Assembly: GCA_037349315.1 (NCBI GenBank)
Contig: JBAIAC010000027.1
Location: forward strand, 14,245,501 to 14,309,500
DNA length: 64,000 bases
Direction: 5' to 3'
Source of the DNA: Chelydra serpentina
Lineage: Eukaryota > Chordata > Testudines > Chelydridae
Both the position numbers and the translations under genes were made by a program. Positions 33,276-43,734 of this stretch are shown in pieces; positions within the stretch are counted from its first letter, which is position 1, and each line of letters starts with the position of its first letter. The notes below the pieces were generated by a model. That model was given only the letters and a program-made list of their open reading frames with translations, was not told the origin of the DNA and made no database searches.

Positions 33276-33639
33276 GAGTAATAACATTCAAACAGCTAGA
33301 ACTGATTACTCATGTTTTTTGGCTTAATATTCTGTGGCAAAGGGTGATAGGTGAATGGATTTTACAGATGCTTTAAGCAGAACATTTGGCAATGCAAAAG
33401 GATCAATAACCCAGTGGCAATCCCCTGTCATTTTTTAATTATAGTTATTTATTTGCATTCTGGTAGCTCCCACAATGCTCTAGGTGCTGTCCACACACAC
33501 ATTTCTCTTGGCAGATGTGCATTCATCATTGTTTAGTGCCATAAAATATAACAAACATGAATTTTGTTTCCAACTTAACAGACTCTTGTAATGGGTGCAT
33601 TTCTATAGACCTACACAATAGGACTAATTGCATGGGCTT

Positions 33640-33900
33640 GCAATATACGCTGGAGGTCATTTGATTACTAGCTGTTTTGTACTATGAAAGTGCACATTAA
33701 TTATTTAAGAGATGGACTTATAATTATTGTAAGCCCTAAGTAATTACCTATAATTTTGGCAAGTGTTAGAAAAACTGATAGTCTAGCAAATTCAGGTTTT
33801 AGTTATTAGTAAGCTCATAATTACATTTAAATTGCAAAATGAGAATTATGCAATTTATCTCCCCAATAATGCATAAACATTACTGTGATTGTAGGTTTTA
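33640..33900. other. AT-rich, repeat-poor stretch (candidate regulatory DNA)
   Basis: Contains CACATTAATTATTTAAG, GTAATTACCTATAATT, CATAATTACATTTAAATTGC and AATGCATAAACATTAC, i.e. dense homeodomain-type TAATTA and octamer-like motifs, with no recognisable repeat. Conservation cannot be judged from one sequence. Confidence 0.2.
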
Positions 33901-34224
33901 ATGGACTATATTATTACTATAAAAAGCAGAGCAGTGATGGGCAGTGAGGGGCAATTTGAGTTCATTGCTGTTATTTTACATTATAATTGCTCATCAGTGA
34001 CTGCACTGTGCTAGTTCATCTCCCAAAATTAGTCTAGGATAAGCCCATTTCCTTCCTCAAACAAACAAACTATTGGAAAATAACATTATTTACAAAAGAG
34101 CCAATAAAATTAAGTGACTAATTTTACATCAGTGTAGGAGTAATTACTGCATAGGGCCATAGGTAAATGGCATAGTAATGGATATAATTTTGTCTTTCCC
34201 TATCACAGGCACTGAGCATGTGAT

Positions 34225-34515
34225 GGAAAGAGGAACTCCCGGGTCAGGCTCATCTTTTTGCTCTGTGTTTGTACAGCACCCAGCACAACTGGAGCAGCCT
34301 TCCAAAAGGAGTAGGAACAAACAACGTAACTCTTTTTAAAATGGAGCTTGATACATTTATGAACAGGATTATATTACAGGGTTACTTGTATTAGCAGGGA
34401 ACTGGACTCAGTGAACCAGGGCGTCCCACCCAGTCCTATGTCACATGTTGCTCTGTAATGTGGTTCTGATCCATGACTGGGCTCCTAGGCATTACTGCTA
34501 TACAAGTAAATACCA
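34225..34515 (+). mobile_element. MIR-type SINE tail split by a CR1 fragment
   Basis: The left part reads CTCTGTGTTTGTACAGCACC, CAGCACAACTG (to 34290) and the right part resumes with TAATGTGGTTCTGATCCATG, CTGGGCTCCTAGGCATTACT, ACAAGTAAATACC. The junction falls inside the conserved tail, showing the CR1 piece is younger. Confidence 0.7.
34291..34455 (+). mobile_element. CR1-like 3' fragment nested in a MIR
   Basis: AAATGGAGCTTGATACATTT, ATGAACAGGATTATATTACA, GGGAACTGGACTCAGTGAAC, CCACCCAGTCCTATG follow the CR1 3' end (GGACTGGACTCGATGA type) in plus orientation. It is about 165 bp, coding-free. Confidence 0.6.
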
Positions 34516-36318
34516 ACACCAATTAAGCATAATGCCACCAAATTGTGCAGACACAAAATGGTTTGCAGATTTTCCATTCAATGGGTTTCTTGAACCTTTT
34601 TGGTCCTACTAGACTCAATCGCAGAATGTCTATGGACATTTACTGGATAATGGGGCTGGTTGGAAAAACAGGGAAAAAAAGTCACTACTGTTTAGCATGT
34701 ATCGGGTCACTCATCATCCATGCACAGTATTCAACAATAAATGCAAATCCCCTAAACATATCCAGTGTGTGTATACTGTTTAAGGCGCAAGGTGGGTACA
34801 CCACCAGCTTACAAACTACCACCATATGCATTAGACTGGACATATACCCAGGTGTAGCAGAGGTTTGCTAGAGATTTTAACTCTGCTCAACAAATCCCAT
34901 GTCCTTTCTTACAAGCAAAACCCACAAAAACTCACTGCAAGTTAGGCTCTGTCTGAAAAGCAGGATTCAGAGCATCTGTATTTGGAGAATCAGCCTTCCT
35001 TTCGGAGTCAAGGAAGTCAGGAGAAAGTGAAGTAAGAGAAAAGGAGTTTGAGGCTAGGGAACATTAAATAAGAACATATAGGGCAATAGTTTCAAAAATG
35101 CCATGCTGACCTGATTCCATTCTCATTGAAGTCAGTGGGAGTTTTATCATGTGTATTCTCAACAGCAAAGTATTTGCTGCATTTCAGTGATGCAGCATGG
35201 TATATATGGATGAATCACTTCATCTAAAAAGTGAAAGGCTTGGTTGGTGGAAGGTGTCAGCTAGTTAATGTCTCAGAACTACACTTCACAATAGATTAGG
35301 GCAAGAGGATTTATCCACGTGATAATTCAGCTGGAATTTTTGATGGATGGAATGTAATTATTCTCACTGGACTTTGATTTCAATTCCAGGGTTCATATTC
35401 AAAATATGACATTTTCAGCCAGCAATTACCCCCCATTCAGCCACACTGGGGTAAAATTCCTTGAGAAGAGTTACCTACCTGCCACAGTGAATCATTAACA
35501 CAACCTCCATTCTTCTTCCCTGTTGCATAATCTTCTCCAAAAAGTGACCAGACACATTTAGTAGAGGTGAAGACAGTGGTACTTCTCCTAAAATTGAAAC
35601 CTTTCCATTCAGTTAATTGCTTTGTGGTTATGGTCTGCCTCAGCATTCCCTCTCATGTATGGCAAATACCTCCTCTTGTGTTGTGGGGGAAATTGAGAGT
35701 CAGAATTGAAGTTCTAGTCTTGTCTCCAGTGAAGAATTTTTACACCATGCACACCTTTGAGCTGGAGCTCTGTCAGTAAAAAAGGCTCAGTTTGACTCCA
35801 GGAAAATGTAACGGGTGCTTTGTATTGTTATTTAGCAAGCCCTTCTAGAGTGTTTGTTTTAAATGATGTGCTGTGTGATTTCATGGTGATTGCTGAAGTG
35901 GTAAAAAGCCAGAACTTGATGTGCTGTACTATGCAATTGTGTCTTCCTGGAAATGAGATATTGTGTTTTACTGGGGCTTCTCCAAAGGCAAAGGTGGTTT
36001 GTCCTACGGGGCACTGGATCCAACCAGAACTTCCAAAAAATAAAATCTAAGGAAAATGAATTTGCCTTCAGCCGTATTCTGCACACTATTTAACGGACTA
36101 ACTCTCCACATGATTGATGGCAGCAGGGCAGCTGTTCCGTGCTCCAGACCATGTAGCTCACATTGTGGGAGGAGATGCCCAAAGCAGCTGCAGTAATATC
36201 AGCACTTCATTGATGAGGCCAGGAGACACAGGAAACCTGAACCCTGCAAACAGTCCTCAGGGTTTGGGTGGGGGCAAGTAGGAGAGATCTGTGGAGACCC
36301 CCAAGCCTCCTTTCATAG
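34516..36318. other. Anonymous sequence
   Basis: Frames up to 108 codons (34545-34871, plus) with no known domain. A CCATTCTCATTGAAGTCAGTG core near 35118 hints at a decayed palindrome. 35820-36086 has overlapping frames on both strands. Confidence 0.35.
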
Positions 36319-36960
36319 TTTTATAGAGTTTAAGGCCAGAAGGGACCATTAGTCTGACCTCTTGTGTATCACAGGCCACTAAATTCCTCTCAAACACCCC
36401 TATGTTGAGCTCAGTGAATCAGCTAAACCAAAGCATCCACAGACAGGTAACAGGAGAGACAAGGTGCCACCAATGCCCATGGCCCTGCATTGGCAAGGAA
36501 CTGAGTAGGTAATATATGCCCAGATGATGATCCATATCCCACTCTGAAGAGAAGGGGAAAAAAAGCAAGGCCCCCCGTCAATCTGTGCTGGAGGCAAATT
36601 CCTTCCCAACCTTAAATCTGGCAATCGGATAGACCGTGAGCATGAGTCACACCAGACAAGGCATCTAGAAAGGATTCTCCAGACCGCCTTAGCAGACTGG
36701 TCCAGCCCATGCAATATCCTGCCTCTAGCTGTGTCCGATCTCTGACACTTCAGAAGAAGGTAAACCTCCCCAATCCTCATAAGAATACAGTTCTGTATTG
36801 GGGGAACAATTGCTTCCTGACCCCTTTCTGCACATGGATCAAAGGGGGGTGGGGGCTGATCTGGCCCAAGAATAATAACCCGAACAGTCCATTGTTATGT
36901 CATCTGAACTGGCTCTCTCTACTCTGGTAGTGATCGCTGCCTTTGAAGACTCAGTCCTAC
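36319..36960 (-). mobile_element. CR1 LINE 3' region, minus strand
   Basis: The left edge is the CR1 3' end in reverse (TTTATAGAGTTTAAGGCCAG, AAGGGACCATTAGTCTGACC, TGTATCACAGGCCACTAAAT). Farther right are 3'-UTR blocks: GAGGCAAATTCCTTCCCAAC, GGCAATCGGATAGACC, and CAATTGCTTCCTGACCCC. The 126-codon minus frame at 36400-36780 lies within this UTR and is not the ORF2 protein. Confidence 0.7.
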
Positions 36961-37775
36961 ATGTTGCTAATCACGTCCTTGGGAGCAGAAGGACCTTAGT
37001 CTCCGATCTCAGCTCCTAACTGGATTGGACCCCTGGAGAATCAACAGGATCTAGCACAACATTCATGACTACTTCAGGCCTGCTTCTGCTCCCAGGCAAG
37101 CCAACTGGAAGTTTCCAATGGAAGCAGGAGCAGGTCCCTTTGTATACAATGTTTGCAACCGCTGTATTAAACTGGAGGTTCTCCCTCTTGCCACATTGGG
37201 GCTGCAGTAGTAACCACTATAGTGTTATGTATATGAGAACTTATTGAGATGGATTAGGCATCAAGTAACAGAAGTGGCTGCATGTCTAAAGATGGGAGTG
37301 ATTCCCCACTGTCCGTGCACAAGTGGTTTGGAGACGTAAAGGCCACCGGTGGCAGGACAGCCAGCCAAGCTCACTCACTGGGGAATTGGAGAGAATGGCT
37401 TTGAAACCCCCAGGACCGTAAGTAGGTTTTAGAGATCCCTTCTCAGCCTGTCTGGGGCTGAGAAAAGGCAGCTGAGCCTCATTAGTGAATCAGCCAAGCA
37501 GTACAGGTAGCCTCAGGTTACACTAATGAGCCAATTAAGGGGACTTGTAAAGGGAGCCTGGCTGGGTAACGAGAGGAGACAGTCTGACACTCTTGGTTGG
37601 GGAGGCTGCGCTGTACAGTCAAAGAGTCTGCTGGCTAGTCACAAAGCTTTTATTTATTATGCCGTTTGGACCTGAAATGAGGGTCAGTTTTAAGAGATGA
37701 AACATAGCTGATTTGGGACTGCAATGTTGTGAATGTGCATCATCAGTAAAACCAACCACCAGCAAATAACAATAA
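36961..37775. other. Anonymous sequence with one hairpin and a possible LTR piece
   Basis: 37072-37136 folds (GGCCTGCTTCTGCTCCCAG with TGGAAGCAGGAGCAGG). 37370-37620 (GGCAGCTGAGCCTCATTAGT, GGAGCCTGGCTGGGTAACGA) has the look of LTR-retrotransposon flank but I cannot place it. Confidence 0.35.
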
Positions 37776-37880
37776 CTTTGCCCTCCTTATAGTGCCTGTC
37801 CAGCTGAGGATCTCAGGGCACTTTGTATACAGGAATTAATACAGCCTCACATCATCACTTGGCCCAGTCCTGCAAGGTGG
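37776..37880 (-). mobile_element. MIR-type SINE fragment
   Basis: GAGGATCTCAGGGCACTTTG, TACAGGAATTAATACAGCC and CTCACATCATC are the minus-strand MIR middle, cut off by the Penelope-like fragment to the right. Confidence 0.55.
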
Positions 37881-37965
37881 AAGAAAAGCTCTGTGTAGCT
37901 CAAAGCTTGTCTCTCTCACCAACAGTTGGTCCAATAAAACATATTACCTCACCGGCCTTGCCTCA
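37881..37965 (+). mobile_element. Penelope-like fragment of a second family
   Basis: AAGAAAAGCTCTGTGTAGCT, AAAGCTTGTCTCTCTCACCA, AGTTGGTCCAATAAAA and ATATTACCTCACC match a repeat I know from turtles and crocodilians. The GAGCTC...GAAAGC arrangement of intact copies resembles a hammerhead stem II and core, but here the GAAA has become CAAA and the upstream core is lost. Confidence 0.5.
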
Positions 37966-38111
37966 CAAAACTGTCTTGTGAGATTAGACCTTCCTGTTAG
38001 GAAAGTAGTAAATTATATGCAGGGACCACTTCGGTATGCTTCTTTGAAAGCTGGAGTGAAGCGGGGCTGTTTTGCCAAGCATATACTAGCCCCTTCCATA
38101 ACTACCAGCAC

Positions 38112-38262
38112 CACGAGTGTTTTATTATTTATTTGTATTACGGTAGTGCCTTGGATTCCCCATCATACCATGCCCCCATTGTGTTAGGTGCTGGACAAAG
38201 ATAGAACAAAAAGATGGTCCTTGCCCCAAAGAGCTCACAATCTAAGCATAAGACAAAAGACA
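38112..38262 (-). mobile_element. MIR-type SINE, 3' half
   Basis: TATTTATTTGTATTACGGTA, GTGCCTTGGATTCCCC, TGTGTTAGGTGCTGG, AAGATGGTCCTTGCCCCAAA, GAGCTCACAATCTAAGCA is the reverse complement of linker plus tail. Frames 37978-38187 and 38138-38344 overlap it. Confidence 0.75.
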
Positions 38263-38892
38263 ACTTTTCTGTAGGCATCCTGGCAAAGGAGCATTTTGAG
38301 GGTGGTTTTGAAATAGAATAAAAGGGGCATGGATCAGTGTTCATGTCACACTCCCCATCAGTACCCAGCCTAGGCTGGGGAAGCTAACGATCCAACCAGC
38401 AGACCAAATTTGGTGATGAATCCTGGTCACATGCTACCTGAGACACGCTGTTCATACACTACAAAGAAGTGGGAGAATGAGCTAGTTTTGTGGATGATTA
38501 TGGGGAGCTCCTGCCAAGCGGAAGGGGCAGTCTGACAGAGCCTGAAGCGGTGCTTGTTTTAAACTTCACTGAATGGGTAATGGAGGCTGAAACCATGGGC
38601 TGATTGGAGGAGAGAGTCTACATCTCAATAACAAATTGTGGGGGTGGGAAGGGTAGACGGAACCTTGAACTCAAACTCCTGAAGAGTGTTGGGTTTTGTT
38701 GTATGTTCGTCTCTTTATGTCCAATTTTATTTCCCGGGCTAGGGTCTGACCAAACAAGTCTGTAGTTCTAGTAACCCTTGGTTGGAGGAAATAAAAGCCC
38801 TCTTCCCTCTGTATGTGTGTAATCCATTGTTCAGTGTGTGCCGTGTCTTTATCTGTGTGCCTGTCCTACAGGGGCTTTTTAGTCTGCTACAG
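38263..38892. other. Anonymous sequence
   Basis: Nothing recognised between the MIR copy and the second Cry-type SINE. Confidence 0.4.
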
Positions 38893-39075
38893 TTCATAGA
38901 ATCATAGAATATCAGGGTTGGAAGGGACCTTAGTAGGTCATCTAGTCCAACCCCCGGCTCAAAGCAGGACCAATCCCCAATTTTTGCCCCAGATCCCCAA
39001 ATGGCCCCCTCAAGGATTGAACTCACAACCCTGGGTTTAGCAGGCCAATGCTCAAACCACTGAGCTATCCCTCTC
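38893..39075 (-). mobile_element. Cry-type (tRNA-Lys-derived) SINE, copy 2
   Basis: A box (complement of 39051-39067) and B box (complement of 39014-39030) are intact on the minus strand, with the anticodon region reading CTGCTAAACCC. The tail ends in two GAATCATAGAAT-like units at 38896-38910. It is closely similar to copy 1 along its whole length, with a similar orientation. The 174-codon frame 38739-39263 passes through it and is spurious. Confidence 0.92.
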
Positions 39076-39099
39076 TGTAAGGTAGAGAACTCAGGGCCA

Positions 39100-39200
39100 A
39101 ATTTAAAAAAAATGTTTAGGCACTTAAAGATGCCGATCAGCATCAAGTGGGATTTCCCAAAGTGCCTGGGAGCCAAACTTCCATTAATTTCACACAGGCA
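39100..39200. repeat. Foldback repeat relic
   Basis: GGGCCAAATTTAAAAAAAAT, GTTTAGGCACTTAAAG and later GGGATTTCCC, GTGCCTGGGAGCC: a degraded member of the TTTTCAAAGGTATTTAGG hairpin family. Confidence 0.35.
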
Positions 39201-39324
39201 GCAAAATAGAGAACCATGGAGGAAAGTTTGGATGTAATGAGACATGGATGTCTCAATGCCCACACAGAGCAGACATGGCCTTCAATGACCCACCCACTGC
39301 AAGGGGAGGGGGAGGGAACAAGGT

Positions 39325-40480
39325 GATAAGGTGGCTCTCAGAGTACCCAGGACTGTGAGTCACCTTGTTACTGCCTGCCTCCAGCATGAGGGAGTCTTGC
39401 CTATGGTAAATGGATGTCAGCCCCCTAACACCACCACCACCCTTTCAGCACTCAAGCACTCTCCTCTGGACTGTGCCAGCCCTGTCTTTGCCTTGCAGGT
39501 TAACAAGAGGTGCACCCCAGTCCCTGAGTCCACTTGAAGCATTCCCCTGTGATATCCAGCCCCTGACCCTGGCTTCTCACAGAAATCGTAGATCCTTTGC
39601 CTCTGAGGGAACAATGTACCCCATTTTACCTGTTTTACTTTAAACCACTGCTCCTGTAAAACACAGAGTACTTGTGAACACATAATAAAACAGAAGTAGA
39701 TTTAAGGAAAAATAGAGATTCAATTAGAAGTGAGAGAGTAGAAGAATACAAATGGCTACGAAACAGAAGAAAATAAAAACATGTGTAACGGGGCCTACAC
39801 TTATTAATAGTTACCCTTCCGATCTAACAAAGTAGGTCCACCTCTGAAAAGTTCAGCCTCTTGCAGAGCTGACTGGCTTCACAAGAACCAGGATCCAAAT
39901 TTTCATGAAAACATCACCCACTCTACAACATGTTTCCTCAGTGAATGATACAGAGTGCCTCTCCCAACATTGTTATACTGAAACAGGCTTTTGTCTCTAT
40001 CCATACACAGGATAATTCCATCTGTTATAATGTTCTTTTACCTCCAAGTGGTTTCAATTGTTTTCAGTTGTCTCTGATGGTTTTCCATTGATAGCCTTAG
40101 GATGGAACAAGGCTAGACAATTGAACCTTGCATTACATCATGGGCTAACAAGGGTGGGGCGACAACTTTCTCCTGCTTGAATGGGTTATCATCACCAAGA
40201 CACATTATCCCCAAGTGACTAACTTTTACTAAGACATAAAGCATACTTTCAATATTGTTACATTATTCCTTTAATATTACCCATACACACATCTCAACAA
40301 TTATGAGCCTGGACCAGTAACAAGATTTCTGTAGATACTTTACACGTTCCCCTTTATGGAAATACCCTGCAAGATGTGTTTGGTGTAGTGAGTTTGTCAG
40401 ACCTGGAATGAGAGTTGTTTGCAAAGAATAGGGGACCCTTTGCCAAGGATGCATTTGTGTCACATGTGGATTAATGCAAT
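39325..40480 (+). repeat. Long dispersed repeat (first 315 bp also at 860-1216)
   Basis: 39325-39640 is homologous to 860-1216 in the opposite orientation. The rest to about 40480 continues without any other recognised repeat and shows a style (AGATTCAATTAGAAGTGAG, ATGGCTACGAAACAG, purine-rich then C-rich) that I associate with internal parts of turtle endogenous retroviral or LTR repeats. No protein motif is visible in any frame. The right limit is a guess. Confidence 0.4.
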
Positions 40481-40941
40481 GTTACAGTGGCTGATGAGTT
40501 ACTGTTCTTGAGCAACTGGTTTTATAGTTAATTTGATGGGCAGTCCAGTAAGGTTATTAATATTGTTTATTTTGATTAATGTAAAGCACTCAGTCTAGCA
40601 TGGATGCTCAACTAGAATAATAAACAACATAATACTTAAATTTTTCCATCTGAAAAGAATAAAGATTTGGGAGCTTTGAACCTTTGCTGGGACTTAAGCC
40701 TGTGGTAGAAGAACTCTTCTGCCTCTCAAACCTGGGGCCTGCAGCACTAATATAGCCCTTGGTCAAGCAATCAGATCCATACAGACCTTTGCACCCAAAT
40801 GAAACCTCTTTGACTTTCCTAAGACTCCATACTGGTGCAGGTATCCAACGGCAAAATCAGAACATCACGTGAGATACCTAGACTTCTTGGAAACTCAGTA
40901 GCATATTCAGATCCTCAGATGGGAGATGCTACATAAAAGTG
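40481..40941. other. Anonymous sequence
   Basis: GATTAATGTAAAGCACTCAG near 40574 with nearby AATAATAAAC could be the remains of a MIR tail; nothing else seen. Confidence 0.35.
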
Positions 40942-41065
40942 TAGGGTGACCAGATGTCCCGTTTTTAAAGGAACAGTCCTGTTTTTTGGGACTTTTTCTT
41001 ATATAGGCACCTATTACCCCCCACCCACTCTCCTGTTTTTTCACAGTTGCTATCTGGTCACCCTA
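40942..41065. mobile_element. GGGTGACCAGAT-ended MITE
   Basis: The ends TAGGGTGACCAGATGTCCC and GCTATCTGGTCACCCTA are inverted. The flanks CATAAAAGTG (before) and CATAAGTG (after) look like a decayed target duplication. At 124 bp and with near-complementary ends it is a short non-autonomous DNA transposon. The 89-codon frame at 40946-41215 starts in it. Confidence 0.8.
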
Positions 41066-42370
41066 CATAAGTGCAGAGTAGCAGATTTAATACATGTGTA
41101 TATACAGAATTTGTTTGGTTTTGTGGTGGGTTTTATTTGCAAGGATGAAGCCAGGAAGAAAATAACAATCAATCAGAGCAAATATGGCACATTAAAGTGC
41201 TCATTATTTCCTTAAAGGTTTCCCTCTTGCCTTTACTTACCAGAAGTTCTAGGGTGTTTCTTTCTGCCTATAAATAAAAATCGCCAGCCATTTACACTCT
41301 TTTGTGCCACAGATTTGCAGGCTGATATTCAAAAAGACCCCTACAGCCCTGACCATCTAACGTTTCATCCAGTCCAACTCCATCCAGCATCAGTTTCCTA
41401 GGTAACACACAGGTACAGAAATGGAGTGTAGCAAATGGAAAGCTAACCAAACTGAAGCATTTCCATTTTATTCAAAATTCTGGAATTCTTAAAACATTAG
41501 CCTGTGACTGTAAAAGGGAACCATAAACCTACAAGAGATGGCAGTGGGATGGTACTTGTGTCTTCTGTGGTTAGCTCAAGAAAGACTGTAGATGGGGATA
41601 GGCCCAAAATAGAATCACATCCATCCTCAAGCACTTGCTGGTGACATCCAGACCAGAACCTGGTCCCAAATTTCGCTATTTAGGGCTTCTGTCTATAATA
41701 GGTTAAAGTGGAGCTCAAATTCAAATACTCCTAGCTACTTTGCAGGGTTAAAAATCCAGCTCCAAACCAGGTTAAGTCTCTATACTGAAATGGGCAGAAA
41801 TCCTGACTCCAAAGGCCCTTTAATTGTGAACCCAATTATGTGACAGACATTACAAACCCAGTTATTGGACAGATATCACTGCAAGGGTGGCGGGGGGTGG
41901 GGGTGGGTTCCCAAGCTCCTTGATGTGAATTATGCAGATTGGGCTCCTCTCTATTTCTTTATAGACCAGTTTGAATTTTAAACCTGAAACCAGTTTTACC
42001 TAATTGTGGATTGTGATTACAAACCAAAGGATCATTTTACTGAGGTTTGTTCAATTCTTGTTAAATGTTGGCCAAGTTTTCAGAAAGTGTGGAGTGCAAC
42101 TTGATTGTATCCAATTTCAACCAAAAATCATATAAAAACTAGTGGGAGGTTTAGCTTTGAGGTGGGGCATGGTTTGTCCATCAAATCCAATATCCTGCTT
42201 CTTTTATTGGGCAACACCTGATGCTTCATTTTCTGAGTATTACTTCTGTGAAAGAATCAGGAGAGTCTAACAGGAAAAACCAGCACATAAAAGTGCACAA
42301 TCATTTTACAGCAGCAGGAAAAGAACATACTGTATCTGAATCCAAACAGGAGCAGCAATTCCCCTATTCT
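41066..42370. other. Anonymous sequence with a G-rich motif
   Basis: Apart from the G-tract motif listed at 41885-41907, no element or frame could be identified. GTCCAACTCCATCCAGCATC near 41372 is only vaguely CR1-like. Confidence 0.35.
41885..41907 (+). other. G-quadruplex-type motif
   Basis: Four G runs of 3, 6, 5 and 3 separated by loops TGGC, T and T. The pattern fits intramolecular G-quadruplex rules. No promoter or gene is visible next to it. Confidence 0.6.
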
Positions 42371-42371
42371 G

Positions 42372-42432
42372 TGTCAAAGTGCCTAGCATGCTGTTTGCGC
42401 TATACAAATAATAATTCTCAATAATAATAATA
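42372..42432 (+). mobile_element. MIR-type tail remnant with AAT repeat
   Basis: CAAAGTGCCTAGCATGCTGT, GCGCTATACAAATAATAAT and then AATAATAATAAT. Confidence 0.55.
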
Positions 42433-42652
42433 CCCTGCCTGTGCTGAGGTACCCCAGCTGGAAAGAATCCCAGCTTAATTTGAAGGAGCTACCTAAGGAA
42501 GGACAAACATGAGTAGCTACAGTGATGCTTGGATGAGCAACAGAATTAAAAGTTCCATCTCCTCACTGAGATCTCAAACTGAAATAGCACACAGCAAAAA
42601 CAGTCTGTTCACTGAGCTCATCTGAGCGAAATGAATTCTACACAGCTGAGTC

Positions 42653-42919
42653 CTGGTCTACACTTAAACGTTAGATCAAACATAGCATGAAAAATCCACA
42701 CCCCTAACATAGCTATGCCAACCTAACCCCCAGTGTAGATGCAGCGACATCCATAGAAGAATGCTTCAGTCAAGTTAGCTGCTCGTTTAGGGAGGTGGTG
42801 TTTCTACACAGCTGGAAAAAAAACCCACCTTCCATTTAATGTAGGCTGTGTCTACAGTAAGAGGTTATGCCGGTGTAGCTACTAGCTATGGCAGTATAGT
42901 CTCTAATGTAGGCATACAC
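42653..42919. mobile_element. GTCTACAC-type DNA element, copy 6
   Basis: Starts CTGGTCTACACTTAAACG, contains GAAAAATCCACACCCCTAAC, ACCTAACCCCCAGTGTAGAT and a second terminal motif GGCTGTGTCTACAGTAAG at about 42845. Same family as 3188-3438. The right end near GTAGGCATACACTGAAT is diverged. Confidence 0.6.
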
Positions 42920-43485
42920 TGAATATGTGGAGTTAGAACGATCTATCACTCATACGTCCCACCAGAACTCTGGGAGAATTCAACAGCTTCACTGGTAAGG
43001 CAAGAGGCAGAAAGTCACAGCTTTGTACTTTGGTAAGAATACTTCTTTTCCTCTTGAGATGAATGGATATCACTCTTGCCCTGGAAAGATTGTTTGCTAC
43101 AGTTTGTAGTTAGGCCGTAATAAAACAGAGCTGATCAAACAGTATTTGTTAAGTACAAAATCTGGTGAATTTTCAGTTGGTGGGTTTTTGACTTGGAGAA
43201 GCATTCACAAACCCATCCCATTATTTGCATATATATTTGGTATACAAGCAAATAAATGATATAAGGAGTATCCATCAAAATGCCACAGATGGCATTTGGT
43301 ATTGAAGTTTCTAAATTTTTCATCCAAGTATTGTACTAATGTGTGTGTCCAGAATTGAATAAATGTTGGTATATGACCACATGACAAAGCAGTTTCAAAA
43401 CTTTGCCAATTTAAGTACTCTGCAAGGCTCAAATATGCTCAAGTATTGCCCAAAGTCTAGAATTTGTGAAATATTCAGGAATTTT

Positions 43486-43718
43486 CTTTTCTATTATTCA
43501 CCCAACTCTGTAGAAAAAATTCCAATCAAGTGGTAGGATATTCAGGTTTGAACCACCTTTTATTACAATATTTTTTTAAAAGCCTTATATTAGACAGTTC
43601 TGAAGACATTAAAGCTGCCAGCAGGATTTGAACTCCCAATTTCCATTAGATTTAATAGGAATTGGACATCTGATCTTCTAAGTTATTTGATGATCTCTAG
43701 CCTAAGCTTTATACCAGA
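43486..43718 (+). repeat. Inverted-repeat arm A (partner 46517-46757)
   Basis: CTATTATTCACCCAACTCTG, TAGAAAAAATTCCAATC, TTCAGGTTTGAACCACC, GCTGCCAGCAGGATTTGAAC, TTAGATTTAATAGGAATTGG, ACATCTGATCTTCTAAGTTA. Read on the minus strand, it has a B-box-like GAGTTCAAATCC, so a tRNA-derived SINE is one possibility, but no good A box is seen. Confidence 0.7.
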
Positions 43719-43734
43719 AAGAAAATAATTAAGA

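Noticed and set aside
36400..36780. 126-codon minus frame as CR1 ORF2
   Set aside because: It lies in the CR1 3' untranslated region and shows no reverse-transcriptase motif.
38739..39263. 174-codon minus-strand frame
   Set aside because: It runs through the second Cry-type SINE; the SINE-derived part (VGLDDLLRSLPTLIFYDS) also appears at 28463-28669, where the other SINE copy lies. It is SINE DNA read as protein.
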